In this document: piece after piece, positions 52,046-60,089 of the stretch
Layout of the letters: each line of letters starts with the position of its first letter
Numbering within the stretch: position 1 is the stretch's first letter
Origin: an uncultured Caulobacterales bacterium
GTDB lineage: Bacteria > Pseudomonadota > Alphaproteobacteria > Caulobacterales > Maricaulaceae
Length of the DNA stretch: 64,000 bases
NCBI GenBank assembly: GCA_947503715.1
Contig: CANNER010000004.1
Coordinates: 417,464-481,463 of the forward strand
Reading direction: 5' to 3'
Notes under the pieces: model-generated
Databases searched by the model: none
Told to the model about the DNA's origin: nothing
What the model saw: only the letters and a program-made list of their open reading frames with translations
Translations under genes and position numbers: made by a program

Positions 52046-54790
52046 TTAGAAGCTCTTGCGAACACTCACGCCATAAGTCCGTGGCTGGTTCGGATAAGCA
52101 TTGACCGTTCCGGCCTGCACAACACCCGGGAAGGCACTTGTGAAAGTCTCGTGGTCAAACAGGTTCCGGCCCCAGAAACGAACATCTAGTGTTTCGTCAA
52201 AGGTAAAGCCAAGGGAGCCGTTAAAGATGCTCGTATCACGGTCAACCCCGACGATATTGTCAACGACCTGAACTTCATCCTCATACTGATAATCACCGCG
52301 AATGAACGCATCCAAGCGATCAGAGAGTGTAAACTCATACTGCGCGGAGAATGTCATCGACAGTTCATTGATACCGGCAGGTTGGAAACCGGAGAGATCA
52401 CCCACGCCATCGGCAACGCCGTCAGCCAAGTCGAGTTCCCCGCCTGTCACAACCGGAGCACCTTGGAAATCATCATATTCCGGGTCCTGCCAAATACCAG
52501 CAACACCAAGTGCCAATCCTTCGACAGGTGTAAATGTCGAATCAAATTCGATACCCCGTGTGGACTGTGAACCCGCATTGGCCAGCACGAAGCCTGTGCC
52601 TTGAAAAATTGTGGACTGGAAATTATCAATCGTCTGATCAAAGACCGCGAGGTTAAACGCACCCCAATCGAACCGTCCCTTCAGGCCTGCTTCGAAGACT
52701 TCAACTTCTTCCGGACCGGAGAAACGTGTCCCAAAATTCCGACCTGTTGCAGGCGTGAAATTGTTCGGCAGCAAGCCTGCAGTCTGCAGAGCCGTGGCAT
52801 CCGCAAGGAATGGACGGGAGTCACGGGTCAGGTTGAAGGATGAGGCCTTAAAGCCCGTCGCGGTCGAGACATAAGCATTGAAATTATCATTAATTTCATA
52901 AGCGGCTTTGAGCGTATAGGTGAACTCATCATCACGTGTCCGACCGTCTTCAATGGCGTTCGGGAAAGCCAGGAATTGTGGTTGGAATTGCAGAGCCAGC
53001 AGACCGGCAAAAGGTCCATTCACCTCGTCCGCCGCCAGGCCTGCTGCGATTGGTCCGGCCGCCGCATTTGCACCCGCAAGAACCTGTTCGACATAACCCT
53101 GAGCTGCGGCTCCAAAGGCTCCGCTTTGTGCTGCGGCTAAGTTTTCAGGTGTAAAGTCCAACCCCAAAGCGTCCATAAATGACGGTATCATTGCATCTGG
53201 ATTACCTGTCGTGAACAGACCCGTCGCAATCGCATCAGCAACACCAGGCTGTACAAGCGCAGTACCTTGAGCACCCGTCAGGGAAACATTACTGAAAGCG
53301 TCAGAGTTAACAGTGCTGGCAGAAACATTTTTCTTATCTTCAGTATAATTCCCACCGAGGGTCAATGTTAGACGGTCTGTTACGTCGAAATCCAAAGTAC
53401 CGAAAATCGAAAAGGCTTCATTATCCTGACGGAAATCTTCTCTTGTTCCCGTACCACCTTCGAAGAACGCGCCCGTTTCAAACCCAAGAGCTTGTTCAAT
53501 ACCGAAGAGCGGGGATGCCGTTGGGCCATTCACGAATGTCAGCGGAATGCCGGCTGTTGGGGATGTCGGATCCGTGTCAATTGAAGCAAGCGCGTCGATA
53601 TAGCCGCGCAGGTCATTTCCGTAAACGAAACCTGAGTCCTGCTCAATATTTTCGTCAAAGTAATAACCCCCGACCATCCACGCGAGCGGACCACCATTAT
53701 TTGATGTTAGACGGAATTCCTGTGTGAACGTATCAATATCGACGAACTGGAATGTGTTCTCCAAGAGAGACAACGTATTAAAGTCGCTGTCACTGTTATA
53801 ATCATAGGAGTTTTCACGATTAGATGTGATCGAGGTGAAGGTCATCCCACCAAGCAGGTCGAGGTCCCAGTCCAACTGCAATGAAACACCACCATCCGTG
53901 ATATCATTATCTGTTTCACGGTTCACAGCGGTTTCATAGCTAAAGGCCTCGCCATCAGCAGCTGGGACAATACCACCCAGAGCATTCACGATACCCGCTG
54001 TCGGGCCGACAATCGCAGTTGTCACACCACAGCAATTTTCGCTGATCTTAGACTGATCCCAGATGAAGCGGGCGCTGAGATTATCCGTTGGTTCCCAAAG
54101 CGCTTGGGCGCGGATATTAAAACGGCCAAGATCATTGAAATCGCCGCCGGATGTTCCGGCTGCTGGCTCGAAATAGCCGCCACGATCCTGATATCCACCG
54201 CCAAGACTGACGGCGAGCGTGTCTGTAAGACCACCGGTAATATAGCCTTTGGCATAGTTCAGGCCATAATTGCCGATCCCACCTTCAACATAGCCATTGG
54301 CGTCAAAATCAGGCTTGGCCGTGACAACGCTGACGACACCCGCGGAGGCATTCTTACCAAAGAGTGTGGATTGCGGTCCGGAGAGGACTTCAACACGTTG
54401 CAAATTCGGCAGATCGCCGATTTGAGCCGCCGCGCGGGAACGGTAGACACCATCAATAAACAGACCAACAGATGGCTCAATACCGATATTGTTACCGCCA
54501 TTACCAAAACCGCGAATGGTCAGGGTCGTGTTACCCGCATTTTGTAGCTGGGATACACGGAAAGTCGGCACAACAGATTGAAGATCTTTAATGTCGAGAA
54601 TTTGCGCCTTTTCAATCACATCTGCTGTCGTAACAGTCACGGCAACCGGTGTCTCTTGAAGGGTTGTATCCCGCTTAGTGGCACTAATGATGATGACATC
54701 ATCAGCCGAAGATTGAGCAAAAGCGGGTGCGGTTGCGAGCAGGGCAAAGGCAGAGGCGGAAGCCGCCAGAAGGGTAGTTGTCTTGGTCAT
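52046..54790 (-). CDS. TonB-dependent outer membrane receptor
   Basis: 914 residues from ATG 54790: MTKTTTLLAASASAFALLATAPAFAQ is a signal peptide, and GGGG lies upstream. The plug (residues 35-150) has VIIISATKRDTTLQETPVAVTV, TIRGFGNGGNNIGIEPSVGLFIDGVYRSR and VEVLSGPQSTLFGKNASAGVVSV. The C-terminus TYGVSVRKSF is the last barrel strand. It uses TonB energy to import a large substrate. An Ala-rich insertion around residues 535-640 is unusual. No ExbBD or tonB nearby. Belongs to the IroN/iron-complex-like TBDR class common in Caulobacterales and sphingomonads; the adjacent genes suggest lipid or terpenoid uptake. Confidence 0.93.
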   Translation of the reverse strand: MTKTTTLLAASASAFALLATAPAFAQSSADDVIIISATKRDTTLQETPVAVTVTTADVIEKAQILDIKDLQSVVPTFRVSQLQNAGNTTLTIRGFGNGGNNIGIEPSVGLFIDGVYRSRAAAQIGDLPNLQRVEVLSGPQSTLFGKNASAGVVSVVTAKPDFDANGYVEGGIGNYGLNYAKGYITGGLTDTLAVSLGGGYQDRGGYFEPAAGTSGGDFNDLGRFNIRAQALWEPTDNLSARFIWDQSKISENCCGVTTAIVGPTAGIVNALGGIVPAADGEAFSYETAVNRETDNDITDGGVSLQLDWDLDLLGGMTFTSITSNRENSYDYNSDSDFNTLSLLENTFQFVDIDTFTQEFRLTSNNGGPLAWMVGGYYFDENIEQDSGFVYGNDLRGYIDALASIDTDPTSPTAGIPLTFVNGPTASPLFGIEQALGFETGAFFEGGTGTREDFRQDNEAFSIFGTLDFDVTDRLTLTLGGNYTEDKKNVSASTVNSDAFSNVSLTGAQGTALVQPGVADAIATGLFTTGNPDAMIPSFMDALGLDFTPENLAAAQSGAFGAAAQGYVEQVLAGANAAAGPIAAGLAADEVNGPFAGLLALQFQPQFLAFPNAIEDGRTRDDEFTYTLKAAYEINDNFNAYVSTATGFKASSFNLTRDSRPFLADATALQTAGLLPNNFTPATGRNFGTRFSGPEEVEVFEAGLKGRFDWGAFNLAVFDQTIDNFQSTIFQGTGFVLANAGSQSTRGIEFDSTFTPVEGLALGVAGIWQDPEYDDFQGAPVVTGGELDLADGVADGVGDLSGFQPAGINELSMTFSAQYEFTLSDRLDAFIRGDYQYEDEVQVVDNIVGVDRDTSIFNGSLGFTFDETLDVRFWGRNLFDHETFTSAFPGVVQAGTVNAYPNQPRTYGVSVRKSF

Positions 54791-54976
54791 ATTTCCCCAG
54801 TGGGTTTTGTGGATCGTGGACTTTGTCGCCACGGTTGAGATTTCAATTATATAGGAGAATACGATATGGCAAGTGATAGGGATGTGGTTGAAACAATTGC
54901 TTTCCGTCTGTTGCGGCCTTGCAACAACCCTGAACAGAGTGGTGACCTTTAGATCTGGGTCATTTATGATCCTCTC

Positions 54977-56644
54977 ATGCCAGCCCCCCTTCCCTTGACC
55001 CAAACAGATGCTCCGGCCCTTGATTGGTCGCGCCCGGACACGCCTGCGGCTTCGGATTTCGGCGATATCTATTTTTCAACAGATGGTGGGTTGGACGAAA
55101 CGCGTGCTGTCTTTTTAAACGGTTGTGGGCTGCCGGAACGGTGGGCGGACACCGCCATTTTCACGGTTGCGGAAACGGGATTTGGCTCCGGTCTAAACTT
55201 CCTTGCGACGTGGCAAATGTGGTTGAAGACACATGCAGCAGGTCAGAGACTGCATTTCGTCTCCATTGAAAAATTCCCGTTTGATGCGGAACAACTGGCC
55301 CGTGCACTTTCCGCCTGGCCGGAACTCGCCGAATTATCAGCGCAACTCATCGCGGCTTGGCCGGGACGTGTGAAAGGCTTTCACCGCCTTGAATTCGGCT
55401 CGGTGTCTCTCACGCTGATCCATGATGATATCTCGACCGCTTTGGACGCCGTGCCTTCATTGAAGGCAGAGGCTTGGTTCCTCGACGGATTTTCTCCGAG
55501 TAAGAATGAAGCGATGTGGTCAGAAGAAGTTCTGGCAAAAATCGGAACACGCTCTGCGGCGGGTGCCCGACTTGCGACCTTTACGGTCGCGGGCCATGTG
55601 CGCCGCGGCCTGATGGAGGCGGGGTTTACCGTCAAGAAACAACCCGGGTTCGGACGGAAACGCCACCGTTTGGAGGCCGTCTATGAAGGGGCTAAAACCG
55701 CGAGTAAAACTGAGGTCGGGAAGGTGCTTATCGTCGGTGCAGGTATTGCCGGACGGTCCCTCGCACGCGCGCTCAGACGACGCGCGATTGATTTCGACAT
55801 CATCGATAATCGCGCACACCCGGCCGCCAGCGAAAATCCTGCTGCACTCGTCAAACCTCGATTGGATTTGCAGGACCGTCCGGAAGCGCGGTTTTTTCTG
55901 TCATCTTATCTCTATGCATTACGGGAATATCAAGCTGAGGCTGTCCTCTCGCGCGGTGTCCGACAAATTCCGAAAACGCTAAAAGAAACGGAACGATTTG
56001 AAAAACTGGCGGCACAAAACTCCTTGGGCATGGACCATTTGAAATGGACGGGCGACGCACTGATCATGAAAAGCGCCGTCGTAATTGACCCGTCGAAAGT
56101 TTACGCAAATTTCGAAATTCGACGTGAAAATGCTGAGGACGCGATTTCAAGAGGCCCGTACAGCCACATCCTCTTCGCGGCCGGATACGGCATCAAAGCC
56201 CTTCTTCCCAATCTGGATATGCGCTTTTCGCGGGGGCAATTAAGCTGGGCCACAGAGGCCGTGGATGAGCCATTGGCCTATGGGGGTTACGTCATTCCGA
56301 TGAATGGACACACATTGGTCGGGGCAACCCATGACCGTTTGGATGAGGGAGATCCATTTGAGATAAGGCCCAGGGATGATGAAAGAAATTTCGAGGCTTA
56401 CTCTACCATAACAGGGCGAACTCTCGCACCCGCCAAACGACAAAGCCGGGCCAGCGTGCGTGTGACCAGCCGCGACACCCTACCCGTTATCGACCAGATA
56501 GATGATACAAAATGGGTGCTGACGGGATTAGGGTCGCGAGGCTTCACCTTTGCTCCGCTCCTCGCGGAAGCGCTGGTCTCTGAAATATGTGGCGAAGTCT
56601 CACCCTTGGAGCGGGCCGTGATAGCCCGCTTCCGACGACGCTAG
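54977..56644 (+). CDS. mnmC: tRNA 5-methylaminomethyl-2-thiouridine biosynthesis bifunctional protein MnmC
   Basis: 555 residues. N-terminal methyltransferase MnmD (residues 1-235: WSRPDTPAASDFGDIYFSTDGGLDETRAVFLNG, VAETGFGSGLNFLATW, WFLDGFSPSKNEAMW) and a C-terminal FAD oxidoreductase MnmC1 (VLIVGAGIAGRSLARALRRR near 245, ending VLTGLGSRGFTFAPLLAE). It completes mnm5s2U at the wobble base of certain tRNAs. The fused form is standard in proteobacteria though slightly short. Its TAG stop is immediately followed by the stop of the convergent GIN-domain gene. Confidence 0.93.
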   Translation: MPAPLPLTQTDAPALDWSRPDTPAASDFGDIYFSTDGGLDETRAVFLNGCGLPERWADTAIFTVAETGFGSGLNFLATWQMWLKTHAAGQRLHFVSIEKFPFDAEQLARALSAWPELAELSAQLIAAWPGRVKGFHRLEFGSVSLTLIHDDISTALDAVPSLKAEAWFLDGFSPSKNEAMWSEEVLAKIGTRSAAGARLATFTVAGHVRRGLMEAGFTVKKQPGFGRKRHRLEAVYEGAKTASKTEVGKVLIVGAGIAGRSLARALRRRAIDFDIIDNRAHPAASENPAALVKPRLDLQDRPEARFFLSSYLYALREYQAEAVLSRGVRQIPKTLKETERFEKLAAQNSLGMDHLKWTGDALIMKSAVVIDPSKVYANFEIRRENAEDAISRGPYSHILFAAGYGIKALLPNLDMRFSRGQLSWATEAVDEPLAYGGYVIPMNGHTLVGATHDRLDEGDPFEIRPRDDERNFEAYSTITGRTLAPAKRQSRASVRVTSRDTLPVIDQIDDTKWVLTGLGSRGFTFAPLLAEALVSEICGEVSPLERAVIARFRRR

Positions 56645-57670
56645 TTAATCGCGGGCGTCAATGTCTATGTCTGCAGAGCCGGAAGTCTTTAGCTCCGCCA
56701 CGCCCGTCACACGATCAACATAAATTTCACTGGAACCCGAGGCCCGGAGATTTGCATCCGTGACATCAGCTTCAACAGTAATGTCGGACGACCCGCTGGC
56801 TTTCACCATCAGCGTTTCTATCTCTCCGCCATCAATTTGCAAACTGGACGAGCCTGACACTTCAATTTCTGCCGTCTCCGCAAAGACGTCGCCTGTTTCC
56901 AAATCGCCTGACCCACGGGCGACGAAGACCATGTCTCCGCGAATATCACCGGTATCGACATCACCGGAGCCACGAGAACTCCCCGCGAAACCACCGTCAA
57001 TATCACCGACATCCAAGTCTCCGGACCCGCGTAGGTCGGCGACCAAGCTTTCAATATCACCCAAGTCCACATCACCGGACCCGCGAGAATTTAAGATAAC
57101 CGCACCTGAAATATCACCGCCGTCAATATCACTCGATCCGCGAATTTCGATATCAGCAGAGGCTGCCTCCCCGAAATCCAGATCGGCGGAACCGCGTGAG
57201 ATGAGCTTCAGATCACCGTCAATGCGGCCCAATTTGACATTCCCACAACTGACGAGTTCGAGATTGGCCGAGCCAACAGTCGGTTCGCCGATTGTAAAAA
57301 GAACGGAGTTTCGAACGATGAGGTCTGTGTCTTCTGGTAGGGTGACGTCGATGACGGGATAATCTTTGAGGTCTTTATAACCGCCATAAGTCCCCTCGCT
57401 CTTCTTCTTACCCCAATCCCATGACCAATTGGCGTAAGTATTTTTGCAGCCTTGGTTGTCAATATCCTCAATGCCACCATCAATCGTCAAACCATTGCGG
57501 GTCGAGACATCGACTTTATCGGCATTGTCTGTGACGTCAGCCTCCAATGGACCATTTGTCCAATTAATCGTTCCGACGAAATCCCGGATTTCAACGGCTT
57601 CATCCGCGTGAGCCGTTGTCGCCATGAGGGCCGTTGCGCCAATGGCAAGGTAGAATGTTTTGAAGGTCAT
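56645..57670 (-). CDS. GIN-domain (DUF2807) secreted beta-helix protein of the psp operon
   Basis: 341 residues. Signal peptide MTFKTFYLAIGATALMATTAHADE. The mature chain becomes a regular parallel beta-helix with ~18-residue units such as SRGSGDVDLGDIESL, LRGSGDLDVGDIDGG and SRGSGDVDTGDIRGD, ending SGSADIDIDARD. This is the DUF2807/GIN fold. DUF2807 is often linked to PspC-type proteins, in agreement with its place as the last gene behind pspC. Exported to periplasm or surface; function unknown. Confidence 0.88.
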   Translation of the reverse strand: MTFKTFYLAIGATALMATTAHADEAVEIRDFVGTINWTNGPLEADVTDNADKVDVSTRNGLTIDGGIEDIDNQGCKNTYANWSWDWGKKKSEGTYGGYKDLKDYPVIDVTLPEDTDLIVRNSVLFTIGEPTVGSANLELVSCGNVKLGRIDGDLKLISRGSADLDFGEAASADIEIRGSSDIDGGDISGAVILNSRGSGDVDLGDIESLVADLRGSGDLDVGDIDGGFAGSSRGSGDVDTGDIRGDMVFVARGSGDLETGDVFAETAEIEVSGSSSLQIDGGEIETLMVKASGSSDITVEADVTDANLRASGSSEIYVDRVTGVAELKTSGSADIDIDARD

Positions 57671-57673
57671 GAT

Positions 57674-57901
57674 CTAAAACCCAATCCGAATATGGTGATC
57701 TCCAGGAAATTCGAGGTCGACAAAGACAGCGGTATCTTCACCCAATGTGAATTCAAATCCTGCCGGACCGTGGCCGATTTCCAGATAGGCAATCTGCGCG
57801 ACGACCTGTGTTTCTGGCAGGGGCAGGATGACCTGCTCTGCTGTCGGATTAGCTGCCCCCGTCAGGGCCAGTGCGGATATTGTAAATGTTGTTTTGATCA
57901 T
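57674..57901 (-). CDS. Small secreted protein in the psp operon
   Basis: 75 residues: MIKTTFTISALALTGAANPTAEQ looks like a signal peptide, followed by LPLPETQVVAQIAYLEIGHGPAGFEFTLGEDTAVFVDLEFPGDHHIRIGF, a beta-rich ~50-residue domain. It lies 3 bp before the GIN-domain gene. No family recognised; probably a periplasmic partner of it. Confidence 0.7.
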   Translation of the reverse strand: MIKTTFTISALALTGAANPTAEQVILPLPETQVVAQIAYLEIGHGPAGFEFTLGEDTAVFVDLEFPGDHHIRIGF

Positions 57902-57968
57902 GGCCGTGTCTCCCTTTTAGCCAATCGTTGAAATGAATGAGGCGCGTGGCACCGCGCCTCGATTTATT

Positions 57969-58448
57969 TTAGCCTTCCAAATCCCGGAAGTCGCGACGGA
58001 GCTTCCACTCTTTGGAGGTGATGGACCGTTCCAGATCCTGTAAGCGAACTTCGACAGACCGGAACTTTGACTTTACGTCATTATAGGTCGTTTTCGATCC
58101 GGATGTGCCTGCTGGCGCTTCCATCGTGTTCCGGGCCTCATATTGCTCGCGATATTCGCGGACATACGGTGCGCGGGGGTCCTTGGGCATCAAGACCCAG
58201 AGGATGAAATAGGCGATAACCGGAACGCCTGTGAAAATGATCAGCAGGATTGTGATGATCCGGACCAGCGTGTGATCCCATCCAAGGTAATCACCAATCC
58301 CGGCGCAGACGCCGCCTAATTTCCCGTCAATTTTATTCCGGGTCAGGCGGCGGGCGGGCTCGCGGCTGTAATTATAGCCATCATCAGTTCCGTCCCAATT
58401 AGCATCCCGCATCATACGGTCAGTCTCATTTTTGTAACGTGTACTCAT
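57969..58448 (-). CDS. pspC: Phage shock protein C (PspC)
   Basis: 159 residues from ATG 58448, which overlaps the pspB stop. The PspC domain is RLTRNKIDGKLGGVCAGIGDYLGWDHTLVRIITILLIIFTGVPVIAYFILWVLMPKDP with one long membrane helix pair; the C-terminus is a predicted coiled coil (RSVEVRLQDLERSITSKEWKLRRDFRDLEG) that could contact PspA/PspB. PspC signals envelope damage. Confidence 0.93.
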   Translation of the reverse strand: MSTRYKNETDRMMRDANWDGTDDGYNYSREPARRLTRNKIDGKLGGVCAGIGDYLGWDHTLVRIITILLIIFTGVPVIAYFILWVLMPKDPRAPYVREYREQYEARNTMEAPAGTSGSKTTYNDVKSKFRSVEVRLQDLERSITSKEWKLRRDFRDLEG

Positions 58449-58669
58449 TTCTCTCTCCAATCCGGAACTTCGTCGTCCAGGATTTTCTCCAATACGGAGA
58501 CGCGTCTGTCCAAAATATCTGCGATTTTTGACATCTGTGTTAACTCAACTGACTGGTCTTCGGTAATCGTACCGGCCGTCTTGTTCAGATGTTTGTAATG
58601 TAAGCTCACCCACACGATGCCGAGCACCATGATGAAGGGGGCGAGTGCGACTAGAATTCCCATATCCAT
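58445..58669 (-). CDS. pspB: Phage shock protein B (PspB)
   Basis: 74 residues: one membrane helix (ILVALAPFIMVLGIVWVSLHY) and a short coiled coil (SKIADILDRRVSVLEKILDDEVPDWREK), with the family end DVPxWR. Works with PspC in sensing inner-membrane stress. Position between pspA and pspC matches the canonical order. Confidence 0.92.
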   Translation of the reverse strand: MDMGILVALAPFIMVLGIVWVSLHYKHLNKTAGTITEDQSVELTQMSKIADILDRRVSVLEKILDDEVPDWREK

Positions 58670-58780
58670 GCCTTCCTATCTCTCTCCTATTTTTAATTGT
58701 TTGCACCCGGGCTCTGTCCGGAGTTTCGTCCGGAAGGGGTTCGGGGTAAAGCCCGGGCGCAAGTTCGGCAAGGGTGGGTT

Positions 58781-59482
58781 TTAACCAGCCTTTTTCTTAG
58801 AACCGCCATTTGCGGCTTTGGGTTTATTGATCCGGGCTTTCAGCGCGGCCAATTCGTCCTCAACGGCGTCATTGGCTTCCAGTTCGGCGAACTGGCTCTC
58901 TAAGCTATCACCACCGGCACCGAGGTCGAAACTCTCGACATGGGCTTCCAGCTCGTCGACTTTCCGCTCCATCCGCTCATAGCGGGCGAGGGCGTCTTCG
59001 ACTTTCGTGTCGCGAACCATCGTGCGCATCTTAATCTGCCCTTTGGCAACCGATGAGCGCATGGACAGCGCCTTATGCTTGGCCTTCGCCTCGTTCAGCT
59101 TCGTTTGCAGCTTTGCGAGATCATCATCCGCTTTGGACACAGCCTCATCCAGAACCGCAATTTCGCGTTCCACGACATCGACCATAGCTTCAGACTGCTG
59201 TTTGGCAGACAGAGCACCGCGGGCGAGGTCTTCGCGCCCCTTATTCAGGGCGAGTTCGGCCTTGGCTTCCCAATCGCTGGCACGCGAGGCATAGTCATCG
59301 GCTTTGCGGGACAGCTCTTTGCGTTCCGCGATGTTCCGAGCGGCGTCCGTGCGGACTTCGACCAATGTATCTTCCATTTCCTGGATGATAAGGCGGGCGA
59401 TCTTTTCTGGATCCTCTGCCTTGTCAATCATGGCGTTGAGGTTCGAGTTAATGATGTCGCCCATGCGGGAAAAAATACCCAT
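58781..59482 (-). CDS. pspA: Phage shock protein A (PspA)
   Basis: 233 residues of nearly continuous coiled coil: MGIFSRMGDIINSNLNAMIDKAEDPEKIARLIIQEMEDTLVEVRTDAARNIA is the family N-terminus with the amphipathic membrane-binding helix. PspA is an ESCRT-III-like protein that supports damaged membranes and, in E. coli, restrains PspF. The Lys-rich tail KPKAANGGSKKKAG is an addition. Confidence 0.95.
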   Translation of the reverse strand: MGIFSRMGDIINSNLNAMIDKAEDPEKIARLIIQEMEDTLVEVRTDAARNIAERKELSRKADDYASRASDWEAKAELALNKGREDLARGALSAKQQSEAMVDVVEREIAVLDEAVSKADDDLAKLQTKLNEAKAKHKALSMRSSVAKGQIKMRTMVRDTKVEDALARYERMERKVDELEAHVESFDLGAGGDSLESQFAELEANDAVEDELAALKARINKPKAANGGSKKKAG

Positions 59483-59537
59483 GTTTTCGTCTCCTAGTGA
59501 CTTTTGATAAATTGCCCGAAAACGGGCGGGTTAGAGG

Positions 59538-59672
59538 TTAAAGAAAAATCATCCCGATAAGAGCGCCGGCGGCGAAAAAGCCCCAGCATTCTGTTGGGCG
59601 GGATTTCAGGTACCGGACAAACCGGGCACCTTTGATGCGCCAGCTGTCCGAAGATCCATTATAACGATCCAT
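59538..59672 (-). CDS. Small membrane protein ahead of pspA
   Basis: 44 residues: MDRYNGSSDSWRIKGARFVRYLKSRPTECWGFFAAGALIGMIFL. AAGGAG lies 7-8 bases before ATG. A basic amphipathic start and one C-terminal membrane helix; similar tiny proteins accompany psp genes in other alphaproteobacteria as I recall. Likely co-transcribed with pspA. Confidence 0.78.
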   Translation of the reverse strand: MDRYNGSSDSWRIKGARFVRYLKSRPTECWGFFAAGALIGMIFL

Positions 59673-59683
59673 AGTTCGTCTCC

Positions 59684-59842
59684 TTAAATTGTGCCGTAGC
59701 ACCAGACGCGTGTCGGACGGGTCCGAGACCCGAGGATGGCGGACCGGCGTGCGGAACGTGAACGGCGAGTAATGCCTCCCGTTTCTGGTGCAGTGGTGGC
59801 ACCCACTGTTTCCATGTCTGTGTCGATTGTACGGAAGGTCAT
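59684..59842 (-). CDS. Arg/Thr-rich microprotein heading the psp operon
   Basis: 52 residues from ATG 59842, which has AAGGAG at good distance: MTFRTIDTDMETVGATTAPETGGITRRSRSARRSAILGSRTRPTRVWCYGTI. No membrane helix; a disordered Thr/Gly-rich half and a strongly basic half (RRSRSARR). No family recognised. It precedes the 44-residue protein by 11 bp, so it is the first gene of the operon. Confidence 0.6.
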   Translation of the reverse strand: MTFRTIDTDMETVGATTAPETGGITRRSRSARRSAILGSRTRPTRVWCYGTI

Positions 59843-60073
59843 TTTATCTCTCCTTAGTCTTCCAAAGTGTTTTGCCGTGATTGGCGTTTCGTCTCCTTTT
59901 GGCGTTTGGCTGTTGCCTCCCGCCGACAAACAAAAGATGGCGGAGTGCGACGTTTTTGTCGACATTTTTTAAACTATTGAAATATATACGTTTTTCAGTT
60001 TCTTCAAATTCTGACGGCCAGATGAATAGTAGAAATATTATAAATTTAGTTATTTACACCAACCACATTTGGT
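59843..60073. other. Divergent psp/pspF-like intergenic region
   Basis: About 230 bases, AT-rich from 59970 on. I looked on the minus strand for a sigma54 promoter (GG-N10-GC) before the psp operon and found none convincing; CTGGCC...TTTGAA near 60010 is only a weak resemblance. The ACCACATTTGGT half-palindrome at 60062-60073 adjoins the 16-bp palindrome. Confidence 0.4.
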
Positions 60074-60089
60074 ATATTTAGCTAAATAT
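60074..60089. promoter_or_regulatory. Perfect 16-bp palindrome at the pspF-like start codon
   Basis: ATATTTAGCTAAATAT is fully self-complementary and its last two bases are the first two of the ATG. No Shine-Dalgarno sequence is visible. A regulator bound here would block initiation of the pspF-like gene; a leaderless transcript is another possibility. Confidence 0.5.

Noticed and set aside
59843..60087. Sigma54 promoter for the psp operon
   Set aside because: No GG-N10-GC match in the expected orientation; only a weak resemblance near 60010.
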